Shown one piece after another: positions 1 to 5,636 of a stretch of 6,509 nt of DNA. The notes beneath the pieces are model-generated. The model saw only the letters and a program-made list of their open reading frames with translations. It had not been told where the DNA came from and did no database searches. Position 1 is the first letter of the stretch, and every line of letters starts with the position of its first letter. The position numbers and the translations under genes were made by a program. The DNA comes from Alphaproteobacteria bacterium (lineage in GTDB: Bacteria > Pseudomonadota > Alphaproteobacteria > Puniceispirillales > Puniceispirillaceae): contig JAKMFG010000020.1 of NCBI GenBank assembly GCA_022425565.1, positions 1 through 6,509 on the forward strand, given 5' to 3'.

Positions 1-303
1 CATATTCTGCACCGCCTGTCAGGCGTGGGGTTGGCGCTGTTCCTGCCACTTCATTTCTGGGCGCTGTCACTGGCCCTGACTGATGTCGCGGCTCTTGACG
101 GCTTCCTTGCCTTTACCGAACTGCCAATGGTCAAGCTGGCCGAATTCGGCCTTGTCTTCCTTCTGGCGGTGCATCTGTTTGGCGGCTTGCGGCTGATGGC
201 GCTGGAATGGCTTCCCTGGCCGGCACCGCACAAGACACTGGCCGCTGGCACCCTCGCCGTGTCAGCATTCCTGTCCGGCATTTTCTTCCTTCAGGCGATC
301 TAG
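1..303 (+). CDS. SdhC-type succinate dehydrogenase/fumarate reductase cytochrome b subunit, C-terminal part (5' end outside window)
   Basis: The frame is open from base 1 to the TAG at 301-303 and gives 100 residues of an integral membrane protein. Three hydrophobic helices are visible, roughly residues 9-30, 46-68 and 80-99, matching the three-helix SdhC fold. The start HILHRLSG aligns with the SILHRVSG segment of E. coli SdhC. The quinone-site Arg31 is kept (R5), but Ser27 falls on H1, a His. In helix two, H58 in AVHLFGGLR aligns with the heme-ligand His84 and R64 is kept, while E. coli His91 becomes Leu and Asp95 becomes Glu. Family role: anchor the dehydrogenase in the inner membrane and pass electrons to quinone. 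The flavoprotein gene follows after 12 bases with no sdhD or sdhB between, so any SdhD or iron-sulfur subunit must lie upstream or elsewhere. The N-terminus is missing. The family call is good; the specific substrate complex is inferred. Confidence 0.8.
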   Translation, partial: HILHRLSGVGLALFLPLHFWALSLALTDVAALDGFLAFTELPMVKLAEFGLVFLLAVHLFGGLRLMALEWLPWPAPHKTLAAGTLAVSAFLSGIFFLQAI

Positions 304-315
304 GGCATTTTGCGG
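299..315 (+). promoter_or_regulatory. Weak ribosome binding region deciding the flavoprotein start
   Basis: The only purine-rich stretch before the flavoprotein gene is TAGGG at 301-305, which overlaps the stop codon of the preceding gene. It lies about 10 bases before the ATG at 316 but only 4 bases before an in-frame TTG at 310. This favours the ATG. The overlap suggests translation passes from the membrane subunit to the flavoprotein by coupling. Confidence 0.45.
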
Positions 316-2088
316 ATGAACGCACAGATTGACAGACATGACACCGACATCCTGATCCTCGGGTCCGGCGGCGCCGGGCTGTTCGCCGCGCTGCACGCCC
401 AGCAGAGCGCACCCGCAGGCACGAAAATCACGCTTGCGGTCAAGGGGCTGATCGGCAAGTGCGGCTGCACCCGCATGGTGCAGGGCGGATACAATGTGGC
501 GCTTGGCGGCGGCGATACGGTCGAGCGCCATTTCATGGACACGATCAATGGTGGCAAGTGGCTTCCCGATCAGGATATGGCGTGGCGGCTGTGCGAGACC
601 GCGGTCGAGCGCATTCACGAGCTGGAGAACGAGGTCGGCTGCTTCTTCGACCGCAATACCGACGGCTCGCTTCACCAGAAGGCTTTCGCCGGGCAGACGG
701 CGGACCGCACCGTTCACAAGGGTGACCTGACCGGGATCGAGATCATCAACAGGCTGATGGAACAGGTCCTCAGCCGGCCGGTGGAACGGTTGCAGGAACA
801 CCGCGCCATCGCCCTTGTCCCGTCAAAGGATGGCGAAGGGTTGGCAGGCGTGCTGATGATCGACATGCGTACCGGCAATTTCCGCATGGTGCGGGCCAAG
901 GCGGTGCTGATGGCGACCGGCGGCGGGCCGACCATGTATCGCTATCACACACCGTCTGGCGACAAGACGATGGACGGGCTGTCGATGGCGTTTCGGGCGG
1001 GGCTGCCGCTGCGCGATATGGAAATGGTGCAGTTCCATCCGACAGGCCTGCTGGCCGGTGACGACACCCGCATGACCGGCACGGTGCTGGAAGAAGGGCT
1101 TCGCGGGGCCGGCGGCATCCTGCTGAACGGCGATGGCGAGCGGTTCATGTTCGGTTATGACGAGCGCGGCGAGCGCGCCACCCGCGACATTGTCAGCCGC
1201 GCCATCTATGACGAAATGCGCAAGGGCAACACCACCCCGCAGGGCGGCGTCCATATCGCCATGTCGCATCTGGGCCCCGACAAGGTCGCGCAGAAATTCG
1301 CCGGCATGGTGAAACGCTGCGCCGATTGCGGCTTCGACCTGGCAGGCGGCCTGGTCGAGGTGGTGCCGACGGCACATTATTTCATGGGTGGCGTTGTCGT
1401 GGATACCGACGCGAGGACCGCCCTTCCCGGCCTCTATGTCGCTGGCGAGGATGCCGGCGGCGCACATGGCGCCAACAGGCTGGGCGGCAACGGCGTTGCC
1501 AACTCGACCGTCTATGGCGGCATCGCCGGTGATGTGATGGGGCGCGATATCGCGCTTCAGAACAGCCTTCGCGACTCTGACGAAACAGTGATCGAGGCCG
1601 AGGTGGCGCGCGCCATGCATCCGGCCAGACGTTCGCAAAGCAGCCATGTTCAGGGCGATATCCACGCGCTGCGCCGCGAGCTGCAGAATGTGATGTGGGA
1701 CGATGTTGGCGTGATCCGTACCAAGGCCGGCATGACCGGCGCGCTGGCCAAGCTCGACGCCATCGAGGATGAACTGATGCAGACCGGCATCGCCGGTGGA
1801 AACCTCGCTTTCAACCTGACCTGGCATGACTGGCTCAACATGCGGTCCCTTGTCGAGATTTCACGGGTCATCACCCATGCCGGGATCGCTCGCGAAAACT
1901 CGCGCGGTGCGCATTACCGCGAAGACCACCCCGATGTCGGCGAGCTGGCGAAATCCTATTTCACCAAGGTGCGGATGCAGAGCTCTTCTCTCGAGGTGAC
2001 GCGCGAGCCGGTTCGCTTTACCATCGTGTCACCCGGACAGACCATCCTGCCGGACGGCGAGCCGGAGACGCTCGTCGCGGCCGAATAG
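316..2088 (+). CDS. Succinate dehydrogenase/fumarate reductase-type flavoprotein subunit with Cys at the FAD-linkage position
   Basis: This 590-residue protein has the full FrdA/SdhA layout. The N-terminal FAD-binding Rossmann motif is GSGGAG at 16-21. The FAD/QGG segment is at 49-58, followed by the capping domain and a C-terminal helical domain with RGAHYRED at 529-536. Residues matching the E. coli SdhA dicarboxylate site are present: H241 (FHPTG), E260 (EEGLRG), R290 (ATRDIVSR, the proton-donor Arg), H354 (HYFMGG) and R388 (NRLGGN). It should therefore desaturate or reduce a succinate/fumarate-like substrate. The canonical SHTVxAQGG, whose His carries covalent FAD, reads GCTRMVQGG here, placing C51 at the His position. 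The FAD is thus probably not His-linked, as in the relatives L-aspartate oxidase and AprA. I chose ATG 316 over TTG 310 on ribosome-site spacing. Its neighbours are an SdhC-like anchor just upstream and a hydratase downstream, which argues for a membrane-linked dehydrogenase. NadB is the main alternative. Confidence 0.88.
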   Translation: MNAQIDRHDTDILILGSGGAGLFAALHAQQSAPAGTKITLAVKGLIGKCGCTRMVQGGYNVALGGGDTVERHFMDTINGGKWLPDQDMAWRLCETAVERIHELENEVGCFFDRNTDGSLHQKAFAGQTADRTVHKGDLTGIEIINRLMEQVLSRPVERLQEHRAIALVPSKDGEGLAGVLMIDMRTGNFRMVRAKAVLMATGGGPTMYRYHTPSGDKTMDGLSMAFRAGLPLRDMEMVQFHPTGLLAGDDTRMTGTVLEEGLRGAGGILLNGDGERFMFGYDERGERATRDIVSRAIYDEMRKGNTTPQGGVHIAMSHLGPDKVAQKFAGMVKRCADCGFDLAGGLVEVVPTAHYFMGGVVVDTDARTALPGLYVAGEDAGGAHGANRLGGNGVANSTVYGGIAGDVMGRDIALQNSLRDSDETVIEAEVARAMHPARRSQSSHVQGDIHALRRELQNVMWDDVGVIRTKAGMTGALAKLDAIEDELMQTGIAGGNLAFNLTWHDWLNMRSLVEISRVITHAGIARENSRGAHYREDHPDVGELAKSYFTKVRMQSSSLEVTREPVRFTIVSPGQTILPDGEPETLVAAE

Positions 2089-2103
2089 CCTGTCGTCACA
2101 GCT

Positions 2104-2109
2104 GGGAGG
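2104..2109 (+). promoter_or_regulatory. Strong Shine-Dalgarno for the hydratase alpha subunit
   Basis: GGGAGG lies five bases before the ATG at 2115, within a 26-base gap after the flavoprotein stop. It is the best ribosome site in the + strand block. No promoter-like or hairpin element is seen in the gap, so the genes probably share one transcript. Confidence 0.7.
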
Positions 2110-2114
2110 CAGAC

Positions 2115-3077
2115 ATGATCCCGATAGATGTCATCGAGTCGACGGCGAACAAGCTGATGGCGAAGGCCGCCATCGAGATTCCCGACGACTATCTGACAGG
2201 CCTGAAAAAGGCGGCCGACAGCGAGGATGGCGACCTGTCCTCCTATGTGCTACGCGCGATGCTGGATAATTACGTTGCCGCCAAGGAAGACGGACGGGCC
2301 ATGTGCGGCGATACCGGCACGCCGCGCTGGTATGTGAAGATGGGCAACGAGACAACAATCGAGGGCGGTCCGATCGCGCTGGAGGCGGCGCTGCGCCGCG
2401 CCACCGCCGATGCCACCGCGAATGTCCCGCTGCGCCCGAACCGCGTGCATCCGCTGTGGCGGACCGATCATGACAACAATGTCGGGATCGGCGCACCGGA
2501 AATCGAATATGGCTATGAGCCCGGCGATGAATGGATCGACCTGATCACGGTTCACAAGGGCGGGCTGTTCGGCACCGACTACAGGATGCTGTTCCCCTCC
2601 GACGGGATCGAGGGCATCAAGCGTTTCTATCTCGACAGTCTTGTCGCCTTCGGCAAGCGCGGCCTTGCCTGCCAGCCGGCCATCATCGGGATCGGGCTTG
2701 GCGGAACCAAGGATAGCTGCATGGTGCTTGGCAAGCGCGCCGCCTGCCTGCGCACCGTTGGCGACCGCAACAGCGACCCGCGCATCGCCACACTCGAGGA
2801 CGAGCTGAAGGAGCTCGGCAATTCCATCGGCATGGGCGCCATGGGATTTGTCGGCAAGCATATGGTGATCGACTGCAACATCGAGGTCGGTTACTGCCAT
2901 ACCGGCGGCATGCAGATGTCGGTCCACGCCTTCTGCCTGTCATCGCGCCGCGCGGTGGCGCGCATTTTCCCGGACGGGCGTGTCGAGCACCGCACCGATC
3001 CGGACTGGTTCACCCCCTATCAGCGACGGGAGACGGTCGAATGGGACCTTCCAGCGGGCCACGCGAAATCCGCCTGA
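2115..3077 (+). CDS. Class I fumarase/tartrate dehydratase-type hydratase, alpha subunit (4Fe-4S)
   Basis: The 320-residue protein is the N-terminal half of the oxygen-sensitive class I fumarase family, which occurs either fused (FumA/FumB) or as two subunits (TtdA/TtdB). Three cysteines fit the family's 4Fe-4S ligands: C64 in MCGDTGTP (usual form PxCQDTGT), C186 in GLACQPAIIG (usual ACPP) and C274 in HAFCLSSRR near the family's C-terminal Cys. D66 matches the catalytic-site Asp of the first motif. The glycine-rich GIGLGGTKD at 192-200 is the expected loop after the second cysteine. The usual GLGGxTTAL segment is replaced by GMGAMGFVGKH at 239-249. The family hydrates fumarate, mesaconate or related acids, or dehydrates tartrate; the substrate here is unknown. 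The gene overlaps the beta-subunit gene by 37 bases. The family is secure; the name fumarase is not. Confidence 0.85.
   Translation: MIPIDVIESTANKLMAKAAIEIPDDYLTGLKKAADSEDGDLSSYVLRAMLDNYVAAKEDGRAMCGDTGTPRWYVKMGNETTIEGGPIALEAALRRATADATANVPLRPNRVHPLWRTDHDNNVGIGAPEIEYGYEPGDEWIDLITVHKGGLFGTDYRMLFPSDGIEGIKRFYLDSLVAFGKRGLACQPAIIGIGLGGTKDSCMVLGKRAACLRTVGDRNSDPRIATLEDELKELGNSIGMGAMGFVGKHMVIDCNIEVGYCHTGGMQMSVHAFCLSSRRAVARIFPDGRVEHRTDPDWFTPYQRRETVEWDLPAGHAKSA
3028..3032 (+). promoter_or_regulatory. Shine-Dalgarno for the hydratase beta subunit, inside the alpha gene
   Basis: GGGAG sits inside the last codons of the alpha subunit, eight bases before the ATG at 3041. It supports a start 37 bases upstream of the alpha stop codon, giving overlapping genes and probable translational coupling for one-to-one subunit production. 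Confidence 0.65.
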
Positions 3078-3721
3078 GCACGACGCCTGACAAGGCCGAT
3101 CTCGATGCGCTCGAGCTTGGCGACATCGTCTGGCTCGACGGGCTGATCTATACCGCGCGCGAAGGCGTCTATATGCGTGCGCTGGATGAGGGCGCGCCGC
3201 TCCCCATCGACCTGCCTGCTGCCAGCGCGGCGAACTTCCACTGCTCGCCCGCCGCCAATATCCGCGATGATGGCAGCTTTGATCTTGGCGCGGTAACGGC
3301 CACGGCCTCTTTCCGCTTTGCCAAATGGCTGCCGCGCTGGATCGAGACCACCGGCGCGCGGCTGATCATCGGCAAGGGCGGCATGTCCTCGAAGGACTAT
3401 AAGGACTATTTCGTGCCGAACGGCGCGATCTACCTGTCCACCGTCGGCTATGGCACGGGAGCGCTGCTGGGACGCGGGGTCGAGACTGTTGAAGCCGTTC
3501 ACTGGCGCGACGAGCTGGGGCTGGCACAGGCGATGTGGGTGATCCGGGCGAACCGGATGGGCCCGTTCATCGTCGCCTCGGACAGGACGGGCGCCTGCCT
3601 GTTCGAGCGCGAGAACGCCAAGATCGCGGCGAATCTCGAAAAGGTCTATGAGGGTACAAAGCCGGCTGTGCTGAAACGCCTCGGCGAGACAGACGACCGC
3701 TCCGACGAGATGATCGGCTGA
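3041..3721 (+). CDS. Class I fumarase/tartrate dehydratase-type hydratase, beta subunit
   Basis: The 226-residue protein corresponds to the C-terminal domain of class I fumarase (TtdB-like) and should form the active site with the alpha subunit encoded just upstream. Recognisable family landmarks are GDIVWLDGLIYTAREG at 27-42 (usual form GDxVxLSGxIxTARDAAH), LPIDL at 54-58, IGKGGMS at 110-116 containing the active-site Lys (K112), and the late MGPFIVASDRTG segment at 173-184. The substrate-binding GPTTSxRM motif is not intact: the region reads TATASFRF at 86-93, keeping only T88, S90 and R92. The D-A-A-H after the TAR element is also changed. R40, R92 and K112 survive, so the enzyme is probably active but may take a substrate other than fumarate, such as a substituted or bulkier analogue. 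The stop codon is seven bases before the next gene. Confidence 0.83.
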   Translation: MGPSSGPREIRLSTTPDKADLDALELGDIVWLDGLIYTAREGVYMRALDEGAPLPIDLPAASAANFHCSPAANIRDDGSFDLGAVTATASFRFAKWLPRWIETTGARLIIGKGGMSSKDYKDYFVPNGAIYLSTVGYGTGALLGRGVETVEAVHWRDELGLAQAMWVIRANRMGPFIVASDRTGACLFERENAKIAANLEKVYEGTKPAVLKRLGETDDRSDEMIG

Positions 3722-3728
3722 CCCGGCC

Positions 3729-4763
3729 ATGGCATCGAAACTTGATTTCGACGGTGTGAGGCTTCAGGTTGACGGGACCGAGGCCGTCGAGGTCATGATC
3801 GATATCCTGACCGATCTTGGATGCGACGGGCGGGTGGCCGACGCCATCGCCGAACATCTGGCAGAGGCGAGCCTGTGCGGGGTCGAATCCCATGGTGTCA
3901 TGCGCATCCTGCAATATGCGCAGCAGTTCAAAAGCGGCTATATGTCGGCCGGTGGCAGGGCGCGTGTCGCAAAGCGTGACGGCCAGTTCCTGACCATCGA
4001 CGGTGGCGGTGGACACGGCATTCCGGCGATGCAGCTTGCCTTTGACACAGCCATCGAAACGGCCGTGGATACGGGCATGAGCGTGACCGCCATCACCAAT
4101 CTTGGACACACCGGACGGCACGGTGCCTTTGCCGAGCTGGCGGCAGAGGCCGGCATGATGTCCATCCTGATCGGAGGCGGTAACCGAGCCGTCTGGCGGC
4201 AGGTGGCGCCGCATGGCGGCGCGCAGGCAAAGCTGCCGACAAACCCCTGGTGCCTCGGCCTTCCCGGGGGCGGGAACGGCCCCTTCATCCTGGATTTGGC
4301 GACTTCCATGGTCGCCGGCGGCTGGATTTACGCCGCCGAAAGCGCCGGTGCACTTCTGCCGGAAGGCTGCCTGATAGATGCCGATGGCAATCCCAGTACG
4401 GACCCGAAAGCCTATTTCGAGGGCGGAGCCATTCTTCCGGCCGCCGGACAGAAAGGATATGCGCTGGCACTGGCGGCTGAACTGATTGCCGAAGCGCTGA
4501 TCGGGCCGGTAGCGACCGAGGCGAACTGGCTGCTGATCATGGTCGACACCACCCGCATGACGGCTGGCCATACGCTTCAGGAACGCGCCGAGGTGATCCT
4601 TGCCGACATGCGCGGCTGCCCGCCAGCACCCGGGTTCGACCGGGTGGAGGTCCCCGGCGAGCGCGAACGCCGCATCCGCGAAGAGGCCGGCGGCATCATC
4701 CATATTCCGGAAAAGACCTGGACGGATATTCTGGCCCTTCGGGACGAACTGGCCAAAACATAG
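3729..4763 (+). CDS. LDH2/MDH2-family (malate/L-lactate/ureidoglycolate-type) 2-hydroxyacid dehydrogenase
   Basis: At 344 residues this is full length for the LDH2/MDH2 family of NAD(P)H-dependent dehydrogenases, which are unrelated to Rossmann-type lactate and malate dehydrogenases. Landmarks in order: CGVESHGVMR at 50-59 (the family SHGxxR element), NLGHTGRHGAFAE at 124-136 with H127 as the likely catalytic His, APHGG at 160-164, TNPWCLGLP at 171-179, DLATSMVAGG at 189-198, LPEGCLIDADGNPSTDP at 210-226, GQKGYALALAAE at 240-251 and MVDTTRM at 271-277. The family oxidises hydroxy acids such as malate, lactate, ureidoglycolate or 3-dehydrogulonate. Coming last after a dehydrogenase and hydratase, it would logically oxidise the malate-like hydration product to a 2-oxo acid; that is inference. 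The usual Lys in the ATSxxAxGK element is not kept (GG at 197-198). The ribosome site before ATG 3729 is weak; the start fits the usual family N-terminus. Confidence 0.85.
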   Translation: MASKLDFDGVRLQVDGTEAVEVMIDILTDLGCDGRVADAIAEHLAEASLCGVESHGVMRILQYAQQFKSGYMSAGGRARVAKRDGQFLTIDGGGGHGIPAMQLAFDTAIETAVDTGMSVTAITNLGHTGRHGAFAELAAEAGMMSILIGGGNRAVWRQVAPHGGAQAKLPTNPWCLGLPGGGNGPFILDLATSMVAGGWIYAAESAGALLPEGCLIDADGNPSTDPKAYFEGGAILPAAGQKGYALALAAELIAEALIGPVATEANWLLIMVDTTRMTAGHTLQERAEVILADMRGCPPAPGFDRVEVPGERERRIREEAGGIIHIPEKTWTDILALRDELAKT

Positions 4764-4792
4764 AACAGCAAGCAGAGGTCAGAAAATAGAAT
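4764..4792. other. Convergent intergenic gap without visible terminator
   Basis: The LDH2-family gene (+) and the aldolase gene (-) end 29 bases apart. The gap is A-rich, unlike the surrounding coding DNA, and ends in an EcoRI-like GAATTC at about 4790-4795. I find no inverted repeat followed by a T-run in either direction, so no intrinsic terminator can be called. Transcripts from the two blocks may overlap or end by Rho. Confidence 0.5.
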
Positions 4793-5623
4793 TCAGGCAG
4801 GCTTAAGCGCGGCCAGCACCCGGCGCGTGGCGGCGACCACCGGGTCATGCGTCTCTTTCAGGATTTGCACCCGGTCGAACCGGTCCGGGTCTGCGCCCAC
4901 CGCATCGCGAAGCGCCGCGCCGAAGGCCATGCGAAGCTCGGTGCCGATATTGTATTTGCAGATGCTTGAGGTGCGCGCCAGCGCGGTGCGCTGGGCTGCC
5001 GGCACGCCAGAACCGCCATGGATAACCAGCGGCACGTCCGTAACCGCCTCAATCGCACGGATACGCTCCTCGTCCAGGCCATCGCCGCTTGATGTCTGCA
5101 GATGCACATTGCCAACCGAGATCGCCATCGCATCAACGCCCGTCTGGCGCGCGAATTGCGCCGCTTCGTCCGGATCGGTGCCAGCGGATTCAGCACCGCC
5201 GTGATAGCCGACAAAGCCGATCTCGCCTTCACAGGAGATGCCGGCGTCATGCGCCATCTCGGCAATGCGGGCGGTCTCGTCAATGTTCTGATTCAGCGGC
5301 TTCTTCGAGCCGTCATACATCAATGACGTAAACCCGCAATCAAGCGCGATACGGCACTCCTCAAAGCTGTAGCCATGATCGAGATGTGCCACCACCGGCA
5401 CCGAAGCCCCCTCGGCCAGAGTGCGGAACATCGCGGCCAGCACGGGAAGCGGCGTATGCTCGCGGCAGCCCGGGCCGGCCTGAAGGATCACCGGTACATT
5501 CTCTGCCTCGGCGGCAGCAACATAGGCACGCATCTCCTCCCAGCCGAGCGTGACAAACCCGCCGACGGCATAGCCGCCTCTCAGCGCCGGTTGCAGCACA
5601 TCTGACAGGGTTGCGAGGCTCAT
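4793..5623 (-). CDS. Class II zinc-dependent aldolase (FbaA/GatY/IolJ superfamily), possibly for an inositol-type intermediate
   Basis: The 276-residue protein is slightly short for a family usually 280-290 long. The class II signature is clear: AHLDHGYSFEE at 79-89 supplies catalytic D82 and zinc ligand H83. H174 (VGNVHL) and H202 (LVIHGGSGVP) fit the other two zinc ligands. GEIG at 133-136 and KYNIGTEL at 223-230 match family elements around the active site. Two positions are unusual: the near-invariant AFN near the N-terminus reads GFV at 21-23, and the usual H-G pair at the second zinc ligand reads H-L at 174-175. Both lie where relatives contact the phosphorylated substrate, so the substrate may differ from fructose bisphosphate. 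Lying 13 bases after iolB, the obvious role is IolJ-like cleavage of 6-phospho-5-dehydro-2-deoxygluconate to DHAP and malonate semialdehyde, but the sequence alone does not prove it. Confidence 0.8.
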   Translation of the reverse strand: MSLATLSDVLQPALRGGYAVGGFVTLGWEEMRAYVAAAEAENVPVILQAGPGCREHTPLPVLAAMFRTLAEGASVPVVAHLDHGYSFEECRIALDCGFTSLMYDGSKKPLNQNIDETARIAEMAHDAGISCEGEIGFVGYHGGAESAGTDPDEAAQFARQTGVDAMAISVGNVHLQTSSGDGLDEERIRAIEAVTDVPLVIHGGSGVPAAQRTALARTSSICKYNIGTELRMAFGAALRDAVGADPDRFDRVQILKETHDPVVAATRRVLAALKPA

Positions 5624-5631
5624 GCCGTCAG

Positions 5632-5635
5632 CTCC
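5632..5635 (-). promoter_or_regulatory. Shine-Dalgarno for the aldolase gene
   Basis: On the - strand GGAG lies eight bases before the ATG at 5623, inside the 13-base gap after the iolB stop. It supports this start and a two-gene operon with iolB. Confidence 0.65.
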
Positions 5636-5636
5636 G

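Noticed and set aside
310..315. TTG at 310 as the flavoprotein start
   Set aside because: Only four bases separate it from the sole purine-rich stretch, whereas ATG 316 has better spacing and is a standard codon.
823..1827. Long - strand open frame of 334 codons opposite the flavoprotein gene
   Set aside because: It lies wholly antisense to a strongly supported flavoprotein, shows no family motif, and is the sort of frame GC-rich codon bias creates on the opposite strand.
316..2088. L-aspartate oxidase (NadB) as the identity of the flavoprotein
   Set aside because: NadB also lacks the FAD-linking His, so this was considered, but the SdhC-like anchor upstream and hydratase downstream, with no NAD synthesis genes, favour a dicarboxylate dehydrogenase. 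It is not fully excluded.
2250..2927. Antisense frame opposite the hydratase alpha subunit, and a similar one at 3020-3730 opposite beta
   Set aside because: Shadows of well-supported genes with no motif or ribosome site worth defending.
3567..4703. Long - strand open frame of 378 codons opposite the LDH2-family gene
   Set aside because: Low-complexity Arg- and Ala-rich translation with no recognisable domain; the + strand protein there carries family motifs along its whole length.
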